Below are positions 40,257 through 50,054 of a stretch of DNA of 64,000 nucleotides, piece by piece (the stretch's first letter is position 1; every line of letters begins with the position of its first letter). The notes under the pieces were generated by a model. It ran no database searches. It was given only the letters and a program-made list of their open reading frames with translations, and was not told the DNA's origin. The stretch covers positions 248,001-312,000 of the forward strand of contig NZ_SPUI01000002.1 of the NCBI RefSeq assembly GCF_004522095.1, in the 5' to 3' direction. The DNA is from Nocardioides sp. 503 (GTDB lineage Bacteria; Actinomycetota; Actinomycetes; Propionibacteriales; Nocardioidaceae). The position numbers were made by a program, and so were the translations under genes.

Positions 40257-41471
40257 GTGCCCCATGCCACCGCCCCCACCGACCTCGACCGGCGCGACCC
40301 GCTGGCCTCCTACCGCGACCGGTTCGTGGGTGCGGAGAGCCCGCTCGTCTACTTCGACGGCAACTCGCTGGGCCGGCCGCTGCGCGCCACCGGGCCGCGG
40401 CTCGCGGAGTTCGTCGAGCAGGAGTGGGGCGGGCGGCTGATCCGGGGCTGGGACGAGCGGTGGTTCCTGCTGCCCGAGGTGGTCGGCGACGACCTGGGCC
40501 GCGTCGTGCTGGGCGCGGCGAAGGGGCAGACGGTCGTCGGGGACTCGACCACGGTGCTGCTCTACAAGGCGATGCGCGCCGCCGTCGCCGCCCGGCCGGG
40601 GCGCAGGGAGATCGTGATCGACCGCGACAACTTCCCCACCGACCGCTACGTCGCCGACGGCGTCGCCCGCGAGTGCGGACTGAGCCTGCGCTGGATCGAC
40701 GTGGACACCGCCGGCGGCGTCGAGGCCGACCAGCTGGCCGCCGCCGTCGGGCCGCAGACGGCCCTGGTCGTGCTGAGCCACGTCGCCTACCGCTCCGCCC
40801 ACCTCGCCGACATGGCCGGGCTCACCGCGATCGCCCACGACGCGGGGGCGCTCGTGCTGTGGGACCTCAGCCACTCCGTCGGCTCGGTCCCGCTCCACCT
40901 CGACGAGCACGACGCCGACCTGGCGGTCGGGTGCACCTACAAGTACCTCAACGGCGGCCCCGGCGCGCCGGCGTTCGTCTACGTCGCCGCGCGGCTGCTC
41001 GACGAGGTCGCCCAGCCGGTCCAGGGGTGGATGGGCGCGACCGACCCGTTCCTCATGGGACCCGACTACCGCCCCGCCGCCGGCATCCGACGGATGCTCA
41101 GCGGCACGCCGCCGGTGGTCGGGATGCTCGCGATGCAGGACATGCTCGCGCTGGTCGAGGAGGTCGGGATGGAGGCCGTGCGCGCCAAGTCGGTCGCGCT
41201 GACCGAGCACGCGATCGAGCTCGCCGACGAGCGGCTGCCGGGCGTCACCGTCGCCTCGCCCCGCGAGGCCGACCGTCGCGGCGGCCATGTGACGCTCAAC
41301 CACCCGGCCATGCGCGAGGTGACCGCCGCCCTGTGGGCCGAGGACGTCATCCCCGACTACCGCGACCCCCACGGGCTGCGCCTCGGGCTGTCGCCCCTGT
41401 CGACGTCCTTCGCCGAGGTCGACGCCGGGCTGGAGAGCGTCCGGCGCACGCTGGAGCGACTGACCTCCTGA
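40257..41471 (+). CDS. kynU: Kynureninase
   Basis: Encodes 404 residues of the class V PLP fold. YFDGNSLGRPL, RDNFPTDRYVA, LSHVAYRS, WDLSHSVG and the Schiff-base lysine in GCTYKYLNGGPG (about K229) are kynureninase hallmarks. It splits kynurenine or 3-hydroxykynurenine to anthranilate or 3-hydroxyanthranilate plus alanine. No other tryptophan catabolic gene is in the window. GTG 40257 is chosen because TACCGT (40244-40249) lies 7 bases upstream; GTG 40236 would sit upstream of that box. Confidence 0.92.
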   Translation: MPHATAPTDLDRRDPLASYRDRFVGAESPLVYFDGNSLGRPLRATGPRLAEFVEQEWGGRLIRGWDERWFLLPEVVGDDLGRVVLGAAKGQTVVGDSTTVLLYKAMRAAVAARPGRREIVIDRDNFPTDRYVADGVARECGLSLRWIDVDTAGGVEADQLAAAVGPQTALVVLSHVAYRSAHLADMAGLTAIAHDAGALVLWDLSHSVGSVPLHLDEHDADLAVGCTYKYLNGGPGAPAFVYVAARLLDEVAQPVQGWMGATDPFLMGPDYRPAAGIRRMLSGTPPVVGMLAMQDMLALVEEVGMEAVRAKSVALTEHAIELADERLPGVTVASPREADRRGGHVTLNHPAMREVTAALWAEDVIPDYRDPHGLRLGLSPLSTSFAEVDAGLESVRRTLERLTS

Positions 41472-41578
41472 CCGCCCGACCCCAGCGCGACCGCGGGTGG
41501 GTGCGGTCATTTCGGGTCATGTGCCGACCACGGGGACCGTGGGGTAATGGGAGGCCCGCCGCCTCCCGAGGAGCCTCC

Positions 41579-42265
41579 ATGACCAGTCGCACCATCGCCC
41601 TCACCGCCTGCGCCGGACTGCTGGTGCTCTCCGGTGCCGGTGCCGGGTTCGCCGCCGCCAGCCTGCCCAAGAACAGCGTCGGCACCCTCCAGATCAAGAA
41701 GAGCGCGGTCACCGGCGCCAAGGTCAAGGACGGCTCGCTGTCCGCCGCCGACCTCGGCGCCAAGGCACGCGCCAAGCTGCGCGGCGCGCCGGGACCCGCC
41801 GGCGCGACGGGTCCGGCCGGCCCGGCGGGACCGTCGACGTCGGTCTTCGCCGCGCGCAACACGCCGCAGGCGATCTCCGCCGCCCCGGTCGCCGTGGTGA
41901 CGCTCGACGTCAACGGACCCAGCAAGATCACCGTCGACCGCCTCTCCCAGCTGGTCCTGCAGGCGACGATCACCATCGGCAACAACGCCAACGGCGGCGC
42001 GACCTCGGTGATCGAGTGCCAGCTGCAGGTCGACGACGGCAGCGGGTTCGACGCCGTGGGGGTGCCCATGCGCACCGACTCCTTCGGCAACAGCGGGCAC
42101 GACCAGACCACGGTGCTGTCCGTGGTCGCCGCGACGAACGTGCCGGCGGGCTCCTACGACGCCGGACTGTTCTGCTACGACGACCTCAACATCGCCGCCA
42201 GCGTGCCGCTGATGCGCACCGGGGCCCTCGTGGCCATCGCGACCGGGCCGGGTCCGGTGGCCTGA
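41579..42265 (+). CDS. Secreted protein with short collagen-like segment
   Basis: Encodes 228 residues: signal peptide (about 1-26), a SLPKNSVGTLQIKKSAVTG motif followed by KVKDGSLSAADL common in actinobacterial surface proteins, a short Gly-x-y collagen-like run (GAPGPAGATGPAGPAG, about 75-92), and a C-terminal beta-rich domain of about 130 residues. The function is unknown; a surface or spore-coat-like role is possible. GAGGAG before the ATG supports the start. It stands alone, downstream of kynU. Confidence 0.78.
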   Translation: MTSRTIALTACAGLLVLSGAGAGFAAASLPKNSVGTLQIKKSAVTGAKVKDGSLSAADLGAKARAKLRGAPGPAGATGPAGPAGPSTSVFAARNTPQAISAAPVAVVTLDVNGPSKITVDRLSQLVLQATITIGNNANGGATSVIECQLQVDDGSGFDAVGVPMRTDSFGNSGHDQTTVLSVVAATNVPAGSYDAGLFCYDDLNIAASVPLMRTGALVAIATGPGPVA

Positions 42266-42303
42266 CGCGCCCCTCCCGGAGCGGTGCGTGGCAGCCTGGG
42301 CCC

Positions 42304-43317
42304 ATGAGGTTCCCCGCACCGCTCCGTCCCGGCGACCGCATCGGCGTCACCGCACCGTCCAGCGGTGTCGGCCCCGACCTCCAGCCCCGCCTCGACGCCG
42401 CCGTCGCCTACCTGGAACGACGCGGCTACGAGGTCGTCGTGGGGGAGTGCATGTCGGCCGAGGGCGTCACGTCCGCCCCGAAGGCCGCCCGCGCCGCCGA
42501 GCTGACGGCCATGCTCACGGACCCGGAGATCGCCGCGGTCGTCCCGCCCTGGGGCGGGGAGCTGGCCATCGACCTGCTCGACGAGCTCGACTGGGACGCC
42601 CTCGCCGCCGCCGAGCCGACGTGGCTGGTGGGGTGGAGCGACCTGTCCACGGTGATGCTCCCCATCACGCTGCGCCTCGGCTGGGCGAGCCTGCACAGCC
42701 TGAACCTGATGGACACGCCCTACGATCCCGCGCCCGGGCTCGCCCACTGGCTCGACGTGGCGTCCGCCACCGGCCCGGTCACCCAGTCGAGCCCCGGGCT
42801 CTACCGCGAGGGCTGGACCGACTACGTCGAGGAACCGAACGTCACGACGATGACGCTCGACCGCGAGGGCCCCTGGAAGGTGCTCGGGGGCGGCGGGGTC
42901 GACGTCAGCGGGGTCCTGGTCGGCGGCTGCCTGGAGGTGCTGAGCCCCTTGGCCGGCACGCCGTACGGCGACGTGCCTGCGTTCGGCCGCGAGCACGCCG
43001 ACGAGGGGCTCCTGGTCTACCTCGAGGCCTGCGAGGCGGAGGCGCCCGCCGTCGGCCGGATGCTGCACGGGCTGCGGTTGGCCGGGTGGTTCGACGACGC
43101 CTCGGGCATCCTGATCGGCCGCACGGCCGCGCCGGACGCCGACCGGATGACCCAACAGGAGGCGGTGGCCGACGCCCTCGGCATGCTCGACCTGCCGGTC
43201 GTCCTCGACCTCGAGTTCGGCCACGTCCAGCCGTTCCTGCCCCTGGTCAACGGCGCCAGCGCGCGCGTCGTCGCCGACGACCGGCGCCGGGAGATCACGC
43301 AGACGATCGGAGGTTGA
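42304..43317 (+). CDS. S66 family peptidase (LD-carboxypeptidase/MccF-like)
   Basis: Encodes 337 residues. The S66 catalytic triad is recognisable: Ser in VGWSDLS (S112), Glu in GGCLEVL (E211) and His in EFGHVQ (H307). The family includes muropeptide LD-carboxypeptidase (cell-wall recycling) and MccF (microcin C immunity); substrate not resolved. No signal peptide, so cytoplasmic. CAGCCT lies 6 bases before the ATG, suggesting a leaderless start. The stop codon lies inside a dispersed palindromic repeat. Confidence 0.88.
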   Translation: MRFPAPLRPGDRIGVTAPSSGVGPDLQPRLDAAVAYLERRGYEVVVGECMSAEGVTSAPKAARAAELTAMLTDPEIAAVVPPWGGELAIDLLDELDWDALAAAEPTWLVGWSDLSTVMLPITLRLGWASLHSLNLMDTPYDPAPGLAHWLDVASATGPVTQSSPGLYREGWTDYVEEPNVTTMTLDREGPWKVLGGGGVDVSGVLVGGCLEVLSPLAGTPYGDVPAFGREHADEGLLVYLEACEAEAPAVGRMLHGLRLAGWFDDASGILIGRTAAPDADRMTQQEAVADALGMLDLPVVLDLEFGHVQPFLPLVNGASARVVADDRRREITQTIGG

Positions 43318-43353
43318 GGAGGGACGAAGTCCCGTCTCGAAGCCTCCTCAACC
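43312..43353. repeat. Dispersed palindromic repeat, copy A
   Basis: GGTTGAGGAGG (43312-43322) and CCTCCTCAACC (43343-43353) form a perfect 11-base inverted repeat around GGGAC-GAA-GTCCC and GTCTCGAA. It overlaps the stop codon of the S66 peptidase gene. Its first 30 bases are identical to copy B at 49205. Confidence 0.85.
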
Positions 43354-43364
43354 CCCGGAGCGGG

Positions 43365-43706
43365 TCAGTGCACGTGGTCCTGCCAGTCGGCGGGAACGCG
43401 GCCCCGGGGTCCCGGCGCAGGCTGGTCCTCGGGGTGCGACGTCGGCGCCGCCAGCGGCGGACCCGCCAGGCCCACCTCGCGGGCGAAGTCCCAGAACCAC
43501 TCCTCACCCGGCTCGAAGCTGGCCATGACCGGGTGCCCGGTCTCGCGGAAGTGCGCGGTGGCGTGCTGGGAGGGGGAGCTGTCGCAGCAGCCCACGTGGC
43601 CGCACTGGGCGCAGCGCCTCAGGTGGACCCACCAGCCGCCGGCGGCGTCGCACTCGACGCAGCCGGTGCCGCTGGGAGGGACGGTGGGGTCGATGCCGTC
43701 GGTCAT
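43365..43706 (-). CDS. UBP-type zinc-finger protein
   Basis: Encodes 113 residues. The ZnF-UBP pattern is seen in GCVECDAAGGWWVHLRRC, CGHVGCCDSS and HATAHFRETGHPV, giving cysteines and histidines for zinc. In eukaryotes the fold binds free ubiquitin C-termini; bacterial members have unknown function. TAGGGT (complement 43713-43718) is 6 bases before the ATG, so it is leaderless. It is divergent from the GNAT gene with about 36 bases between starts. Confidence 0.87.
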   Translation of the reverse strand: MTDGIDPTVPPSGTGCVECDAAGGWWVHLRRCAQCGHVGCCDSSPSQHATAHFRETGHPVMASFEPGEEWFWDFAREVGLAGPPLAAPTSHPEDQPAPGPRGRVPADWQDHVH

Positions 43707-43741
43707 GTACCGACCCTAAGCCGCGGGGCTAGGTTCGTCCC

Positions 43742-44446
43742 GTGCCTGAGCTGAACGAGTTCGACCAGTACGTCGGCGACCCGGTGCCCGGCTGGGCTCC
43801 CCGGCCGCCGGCGACCGCCGTCCGGCTGGAGGGACGCCACGTCACCCTCGAGCCGCTCGCGCGCGAGCACGCGCCTGCGCTGTTCGAGGCGCTCGGCGCG
43901 CCCGAGGACCGTCCGCTGTGGACCTACCGGCCGACCGAGCAGCCCGTCGACGTGGCCGGGATGGAGGCGCTGGTCGAGGCGACGCTCGCGGCGCCCGGCA
44001 CCGAGACGATGGTGCTCCGGCCCGCAAGCGGCCCGGCCGCGGGCGTCGCGTCGTTCATGCGCATCGACCCCGGCTTCGGACAGGTCGAGGTCGCCGGCGT
44101 GCTCTACGCCCGGTCGCTGCAGCGCACCACCGCCGCCACCGAGGCCATCCACCTGCTGATGCGCCACGCCTTCGACACGCTGGGCTACCGGCGGTTCGAG
44201 TGGAAGTGCGACAGCCTCAACGAGCCCTCCCGGCGGGCCGCGGCGCGCCTGGGCTTCGTCCACGAAGGCCGCTTCCGCAACCACATGGTGACCAAGGGCC
44301 GCAGCCGCGACACCGACTGGTTCTCGGTCACCGACGCCGAGTGGCCCGCGGTGCGCGAGGCGCACGAGCGCTGGCTGGCGCCCGAGAACTTCGACGCGTC
44401 AGGTCGGCAGCGGACGGCGCTCGGCGACCTGTGGCAGGGTCGGTGA
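43742..44446 (+). CDS. GNAT family N-acetyltransferase
   Basis: Encodes 234 residues with a GNAT fold. GRHVTLEPLAREHAPAL is the RimJ/RimL-like N-terminus. Strand FEWKCDSLNEPSRRAAARLGF is the acetyl-CoA region with the conserved N-x-x-S/R. Substrate unknown; a protein N-terminus or an antibiotic are both possible. GTG 43742 follows TAGGTT (43730-43735) by 6 bases. It is followed at 1 base by a VOC gene. Confidence 0.85.
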   Translation: MPELNEFDQYVGDPVPGWAPRPPATAVRLEGRHVTLEPLAREHAPALFEALGAPEDRPLWTYRPTEQPVDVAGMEALVEATLAAPGTETMVLRPASGPAAGVASFMRIDPGFGQVEVAGVLYARSLQRTTAATEAIHLLMRHAFDTLGYRRFEWKCDSLNEPSRRAAARLGFVHEGRFRNHMVTKGRSRDTDWFSVTDAEWPAVREAHERWLAPENFDASGRQRTALGDLWQGR

Positions 44447-44447
44447 G

Positions 44448-44864
44448 ATGGACCAGCGGATCAGCTTCGTGACCCTCGCGGTCGCCGACCTCGACGCCTC
44501 GCGCGCCTTCTACCTCGACGGGCTCGGCTGGGAGGCGGCGCTGGACGTGCCGGGGGAGGTGCTGATGATCCAGGCCGGCGAGCACCTCGTGCTCTCGCTG
44601 TGGGACCGCGCCGAGTTCGAGGCCGAGGTGGGGCCGATCGCCGCTGGCGCCGGCGTGGCGCCGTTCAGCCTCGCGCACAACGTCGCCACCAAGGACGAGG
44701 TCGACGCGGTGCTGGAGACCGCCCGGTCGGCCGGAGCCGACCCGGTGCACGAGCCCTTCGAGCGGGAGTGGGGCGGCTACAGCGGTTACTTCGGCGACCC
44801 CGACGGGTATCGATGGGAGATCGCCTTCAACCCCGGACCGATAGGACAGGTGGTACTGCCATGA
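44448..44864 (+). CDS. VOC family protein
   Basis: Encodes 138 residues with two beta-alpha-beta-beta-beta modules. FVTLAVADLDASRAFYLDG and GYFGDPDGYRWEIAF are the typical VOC ends. Members include glyoxalase, dioxygenase and drug-resistance proteins; the reaction is not known. It starts 1 base after the GNAT stop and overlaps the next gene by ATGA, so the three form one operon. Confidence 0.86.
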   Translation: MDQRISFVTLAVADLDASRAFYLDGLGWEAALDVPGEVLMIQAGEHLVLSLWDRAEFEAEVGPIAAGAGVAPFSLAHNVATKDEVDAVLETARSAGADPVHEPFEREWGGYSGYFGDPDGYRWEIAFNPGPIGQVVLP

Positions 44865-45532
44865 GCGACGACCGGAGCGACTCGAGACGGATCCTCACCG
44901 GGCACGAGCTGGAGAGCGAGCTGCTGGCCGACTGGCGGGTGCTGTTCTCCACGCTGCACGCCCGCTTCGAGACCGGCGACTTCGCCACCGGCGTGCGCCT
45001 CGTCGACGCGATCGGCAAGGCCGCCGAGGAGCTCGACCACCACCCCGACATCGACCTGACCTACCCGCGCGTGACGGTCCGGCTCACCAGCCACGACGTC
45101 GGCGGGGTCACCAGCCGCGACGTCGAGCTTGCCCGCCGGATCAGCGACCTCGCCGGCGGCCTGGGCGCCACGCCCGACCCGGCCGGGGTGTCGGTGCTCG
45201 AGCTCGGCCTCGACACCTGGGACGCCGACGAGATCAAGCCGTTCTGGGTCGCACTGCTGGGCTACGAGGTGACCGACGACGACGTCGAGCTGGTCGACCC
45301 GACCGGCACCCGGCCGACCATCTGGTTCCAGGAGACCGAGCAGCACGAGACGCCGCGGCAGCGCTGGCACCTCGACATCCGGATCCCGCCCGAGGAGGCC
45401 GACGGCCGCATCGAGGCGGCGCTCGCCGCCGGCGGGACCATGGTCAGCGACGCCGTCGCTCCGCGTTTCTGGGTGCTCGCCGACCCCCAGGGCAACCAGG
45501 CCTGCATCACGACCTGGATCGGCCGCTCCTGA
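44861..45532 (+). CDS. Fusion of pterin-4a-carbinolamine dehydratase and VOC domain
   Basis: Encodes 223 residues. The N-terminal half (about 10-105) is a pterin dehydratase: HHPDIDLTYPRVTVRL and TSHDVGGVTSRDVELARRI carry the paired histidines and SHDxGGxTxxD pattern. The C-terminal half (about 110-223) is a VOC/glyoxalase-like domain (VLELGLDTWDADEIKPFW, LADPQGNQACI). The dehydratase would regenerate dihydrobiopterin after aromatic hydroxylation, but no hydroxylase is present here. It overlaps the previous VOC gene by ATGA. Confidence 0.85.
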   Translation: MSDDRSDSRRILTGHELESELLADWRVLFSTLHARFETGDFATGVRLVDAIGKAAEELDHHPDIDLTYPRVTVRLTSHDVGGVTSRDVELARRISDLAGGLGATPDPAGVSVLELGLDTWDADEIKPFWVALLGYEVTDDDVELVDPTGTRPTIWFQETEQHETPRQRWHLDIRIPPEEADGRIEAALAAGGTMVSDAVAPRFWVLADPQGNQACITTWIGRS

Positions 45533-45554
45533 CCGCCGCCGTCCGCCACATGGT

Positions 45555-45624
45555 GGGACCGCCGTCCCGCATCCTGGGACGCCTGCCACACTTGGCTGAC
45601 GGCACGAGACCACGGCGCTACGGT
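45555..45624 (+). promoter_or_regulatory. ilvBNC promoter with GGGAC half-sites
   Basis: CTGACG (45596-45601) and TACGGT (45619-45624) are 17 bases apart and end 6 bases before the leader peptide ATG. Upstream lie three GGGAC half-sites in alternating orientation (45555-45559, 45564-45568 as GTCCC, 45576-45580). They may bind a regulator, but I cannot name it. Confidence 0.55.
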
Positions 45625-45630
45625 GGGGCC

Positions 45631-45672
45631 ATGAAGTTCGACCTCCTCGTACGCCCAGGGCGCGCCCGCTGA
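45631..45672 (+). CDS. ilvBNC attenuation leader peptide
   Basis: Encodes 13 residues, MKFDLLVRPGRAR, ending at TGA 45670-45672. Codons 5-7 are Leu-Leu-Val, the branched-chain end products of the operon. A T-run terminator follows at 45696-45728. This arrangement fits classical ribosome-mediated attenuation: shortage of charged Leu or Val tRNA stalls the ribosome and prevents termination. The peptide gene itself appears leaderless (TACGGT 6 bases upstream). It is too short for standard gene callers. Confidence 0.8.
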   Translation: MKFDLLVRPGRAR

Positions 45673-45695
45673 TCTCACGACCAGCCAGCGCGTCA

Positions 45696-45728
45696 CCCCT
45701 CGTTGCCCCGGCAACCGAGGGGTTTTTT
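45696..45728 (+). terminator. ilvBNC attenuator terminator
   Basis: CCCCTCG (45696-45702) pairs with CGAGGGG (45716-45722) and TTGCC with GGCAA, with a CC loop and one bulge, followed by TTTTTT (45723-45728). This is the clearest intrinsic terminator in the window and lies 52 bases before the ilvB start. Confidence 0.88.
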
Positions 45729-45780
45729 GTTGGGGCCACATCGCTAGCAGTGCCAGACCAGACGTAAGGAAGACCACCTG

Positions 45781-47523
45781 ATGAGCGAGCACATGACAGG
45801 CGCGCAGAGCCTGGTCAAGTCGCTGGAAGCGGCCGGCGCCGAGAACATCTTCGGCATCCCCGGCGGCGCGATCCTCCCGGCCTACGACCCGCTCATGGAC
45901 TCCTCGATCCGCCACATCCTGGTGCGCCACGAGCAGGGCGCGGGCCACGCCGCCCAGGGCTACGCCTCGGCCACCGGCAAGGTCGGCGTGTGCATGGCGA
46001 CGTCCGGCCCCGGCGCGACCAACCTGGTGACCCCGCTCGCCGACGCCCACATGGACTCGGTCCCGATGGTGGCCGTCACCGGGCAGGTCGCCGCCAACGC
46101 GATCGGCACGGACGCCTTCCAGGAGGCCGACATCCGCGGCATCACGATGCCGATCACCAAGCACAGCTTCCTGGTGACCGACCCCGCCGACATCCCGCGC
46201 ACCGTCGCCGAGGCCTTCTACATCGCCTCCACCGGCCGTCCGGGCCCGGTGCTGGTCGACGTCGCCAAGTCGGCCCTGCAGGCGATGACCACCTACGACT
46301 GGCCCACCGAGCTGCACCTGCCCGGCTACCGCCCCGTCACCCGGCCGCACGCCAAGCAGATCCGCGAGGCCGCCCGGCTGATCCTGGAGTCGCGCCGTCC
46401 CGTCCTCTACGTCGGCGGCGGCACGATCCGCTCGGGTGCCTCCCGGGAGCTGCGCGCGCTCGCCGAGCTCACCGGCATGCCGGTCGTCACCACGCTGATG
46501 GCGCGCGGCGCGTTCCCCGACAGCCACCCGCAGCACCTCGGCATGCCCGGCATGCACGGCACCGTCGCGGCGGTCGCGGGGCTCCAGCGCAGCGACCTGA
46601 TCATCAGCCTCGGCGCCCGCTTCGACGACCGGGTGACCGGCAACCTCGACTCGTTCGCCCCCGGCGCCAAGGTGATCCACGCCGACATCGACCCCGCCGA
46701 GATCGGCAAGAACCGCCACGCCGACGTCCCGATCGTGGGCGACGTCCGCGAGGTCATCGGCGACCTGGTCGTCGCCCTCCAGGCCGAGGCCGACGCCGGC
46801 ACCACCGGCGACTACGAGGGCTGGGTGGAGTTCCTGGCCGGCGTGAAGCGGACCTACCCGCTCGGCTACGACGAGCCGACGGACGGCGGGCTGTCCCCGC
46901 AGTACGTCATCGAGCGCCTCGGCGCGATCGCCGGCGAGGACGCCATCTACACCTCCGGCGTCGGCCAGCACCAGATGTGGGCCGCGCAGTTCGTGAAGTA
47001 CGAGAAGCCGCGCACCTGGATCAACTCCGGCGGCCTCGGCACGATGGGCTTCGCCGTGCCGGGTGCGATGGGCGCCAAGGTCGGGTGCCCTGACCAGACG
47101 GTGTGGGCCATCGACGGCGACGGCTGCTTCCAGATGACCAACCAGGAGCTGGCCACCTGCGCGATCAACGACATCCCGATCAAGGTCGCGATCATCAACA
47201 ACGAGTCGCTCGGCATGGTGCGCCAGTGGCAGACGCTCTTCTACAACGAGCGCTACTCCAACACCGACCTCCACAGCAAGCGGATCCCCGACTTCGTCAA
47301 GCTCGCCGAGGCCTACGGCTGCGTCGGCCTCGCGTGCGAGGACCCCTCGGACGTCGACGCGACCATCAACAAGGCCATGGAGATCAACGACGTGCCCGTG
47401 GTCGTCGACTTCCGCGTCCACCGCGACGCGATGGTGTGGCCGATGGTCGCCGCCGGCACCAGCAACGACGACATCAAGTACGCGCGCGACCTGGCGCCCC
47501 AGTTCGAGGAGGACGACCTCTGA
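45781..47523 (+). CDS. ilvB: Acetolactate synthase large subunit
   Basis: Encodes 580 residues in the TPP enzyme order: PYR domain with catalytic Glu in [12 protein letters not shown] (E51), central FAD-binding domain, and PP domain with [15 protein letters not shown] and IINN. It joins two pyruvates, or pyruvate and 2-oxobutyrate, in the first common step of branched-chain amino acid synthesis. AAGGAAG lies about 10 bases before the ATG. The stop forms TGATG with ilvN. Confidence 0.96.
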   Translation: MSEHMTGAQSLVKSLEAAGAENIFGIPGGAILPAYDPLMDSSIRHILVRHEQGAGHAAQGYASATGKVGVCMATSGPGATNLVTPLADAHMDSVPMVAVTGQVAANAIGTDAFQEADIRGITMPITKHSFLVTDPADIPRTVAEAFYIASTGRPGPVLVDVAKSALQAMTTYDWPTELHLPGYRPVTRPHAKQIREAARLILESRRPVLYVGGGTIRSGASRELRALAELTGMPVVTTLMARGAFPDSHPQHLGMPGMHGTVAAVAGLQRSDLIISLGARFDDRVTGNLDSFAPGAKVIHADIDPAEIGKNRHADVPIVGDVREVIGDLVVALQAEADAGTTGDYEGWVEFLAGVKRTYPLGYDEPTDGGLSPQYVIERLGAIAGEDAIYTSGVGQHQMWAAQFVKYEKPRTWINSGGLGTMGFAVPGAMGAKVGCPDQTVWAIDGDGCFQMTNQELATCAINDIPIKVAIINNESLGMVRQWQTLFYNERYSNTDLHSKRIPDFVKLAEAYGCVGLACEDPSDVDATINKAMEINDVPVVVDFRVHRDAMVWPMVAAGTSNDDIKYARDLAPQFEEDDL

Positions 47524-48065
47524 TGGCCGCCACCCACACCCTGTCGGTGCTCGTCGAGAACAAGCCCGGCGTGCTCGCCCGCATCGCGGGCCTCTTCAGC
47601 CGCCGCGGCTTCAACATCGACTCGCTGGCCGTCGGGCCGACCGAGCACGCCGAGATCTCGCGGATGACGATCGTCGTCAACGTCGACGAGTCCCCGCTCG
47701 AGCAGGTGACCAAGCAGCTCAACAAGCTGGTCGAGGTCATCAAGATCGTCGAGCTCGACCCCGACGCCTCGGTCAACCGCGAGCTGATCCTGGTCAAGGT
47801 CGCGGCCACCGCCGAGACCCGCGGCCAGGTGCTCGACACCGTCCAGCTCTTCCGCGCCAAGGTCATCGACGTCGCCAGCGACGCCGTGACCATCCAGCTG
47901 GTCGGCAACTCCGCCAAGATCGGCGACTTCCTGCGCGTGCTCGACCCCTTCGGGGTGCGCGAGCTCGTGCAGTCCGGCCAGGTCGCCATCGGCCGCGGCT
48001 CCCGCTCCATCTCCGAGCGCAGCCTGCGCCCGGTCCTCGTGCCTGCCCCGCCCGCCGCGGGCTGA
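47523..48065 (+). CDS. ilvN: Acetolactate synthase small subunit
   Basis: Encodes 180 residues. An N-terminal ACT domain (about 5-80, LSVLVENKPGVLARIAGLFS) senses valine and a C-terminal domain (about 90-165) activates the large subunit. It gives full activity and feedback inhibition. The start overlaps the ilvB stop, and ilvC follows after 54 bases. Confidence 0.96.
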   Translation: MAATHTLSVLVENKPGVLARIAGLFSRRGFNIDSLAVGPTEHAEISRMTIVVNVDESPLEQVTKQLNKLVEVIKIVELDPDASVNRELILVKVAATAETRGQVLDTVQLFRAKVIDVASDAVTIQLVGNSAKIGDFLRVLDPFGVRELVQSGQVAIGRGSRSISERSLRPVLVPAPPAAG

Positions 48066-48092
48066 GCGCCGTACCCCCTGTCTTCGACGTGA

Positions 48093-49148
<1,056 letters not shown>

Positions 49149-49157
49149 CCGTGACAT

Positions 49158-49200
49158 GACGCTGACCCGCCCGAGACTTTCGGGCGGGTCAGCGTCTTTT
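49158..49200 (+). terminator. Intrinsic terminator of ilvBNC
   Basis: A perfect 17-base stem, 49158-49174 pairing with 49180-49196, has a GACTT loop and is followed by TTTT. It lies 9 bases after the ilvC stop. Confidence 0.9.
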
Positions 49201-49204
49201 CGTG

Positions 49205-49239
49205 GGTTGAGGAGGGACGAAGTCCCGTCTCGAAACCCC
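49205..49239. repeat. Dispersed palindromic repeat, copy B
   Basis: GGTTGAGGAGG, then GGGAC-GAA-GTCCC, then GTCTCGAAACC. Its first 30 bases match copy A exactly, but the right arm differs. It ends at the stop codon of the ABC permease gene (complement 49239-49241). Confidence 0.82.
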
Positions 49240-50054
49240 TACTTGACCTCGGACCGCATCACCAGGCCCAGCCCGACGGCCAGCGGGATGACGAGCCAGA
49301 CGGTGCCGGCCACCGCGAGCTGGGCCCACGACTCGCCGGTCATCTGCCCCTCGAAGAGGGCGCCCTGGGCGAAGTTGAAGTCCACCCACGACTGGGCGTC
49401 GCGGAACCACTGCACGCTGTCGGCCAGGAGCATCGAGAGCGTCGGCAGCAGGAACGAGTAGACGAAGTAGCCGACGATGGCGCCCGGTGAGTTGCGGATC
49501 AGGACACCGAGCATGAAGCCGATCAGCATGCCGAGCACGTTGGCCAGGATGATGTAGGCGAACTCCGTGGCCGACACGTTCCACACCAGGTCGGTGCCGG
49601 TGATGGCCGTGCCGAGCACGTTGCCGAGGGCGCCGATGACGCCGGCCAGCAGCATCGACACGACGCCGATGCCGACCGAGACGAGCAGCTTGGCGCCGAT
49701 CACGCGCTGGCGGTGCGGGACCAGGGTGAACGTCGTGAGGCCGGTGCGCTGGCTCCACTCGCCGGTGACGGCCAGGATCGCGACCATCGGCAGGATGACG
49801 GCGATCGGGAAGCCGATCGCGGTCGCGAAGGTCTCGTAGGTGAGCTCGTCGTCGGGGGCGAACAGGATCACGGCGCCGGTGGCGAGCACCGCGGTGATCG
49901 CGATGCTGGCCATGAGCCAGAAGCCGGAGCGGGTGTCGAACATCTTGCGCAGCTCGACGCCGGCCACCCGCGAGAGCGGGATCGGCGGGTGGACGGGACG
50001 GGTGGTGGCGACCGGTCGGTCGAGGGTGCTGGGCGCTGCGGTGACGGCACTCAT
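49239..50054 (-). CDS. ABC transporter permease (ABC-2 type)
   Basis: Encodes 271 residues with about six hydrophobic helices. The FTLVPHRQRVIGAKL segment between helices 2 and 3 is typical of ABC-2 permeases of the NatB/bacitracin-export type. With the overlapping ATPase it forms an exporter. Substrate unknown; a lantibiotic, lipid or sodium are all possible. The start overlaps the ATPase stop by ATGA. Confidence 0.87.
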   Translation of the reverse strand: MSAVTAAPSTLDRPVATTRPVHPPIPLSRVAGVELRKMFDTRSGFWLMASIAITAVLATGAVILFAPDDELTYETFATAIGFPIAVILPMVAILAVTGEWSQRTGLTTFTLVPHRQRVIGAKLLVSVGIGVVSMLLAGVIGALGNVLGTAITGTDLVWNVSATEFAYIILANVLGMLIGFMLGVLIRNSPGAIVGYFVYSFLLPTLSMLLADSVQWFRDAQSWVDFNFAQGALFEGQMTGESWAQLAVAGTVWLVIPLAVGLGLVMRSEVK

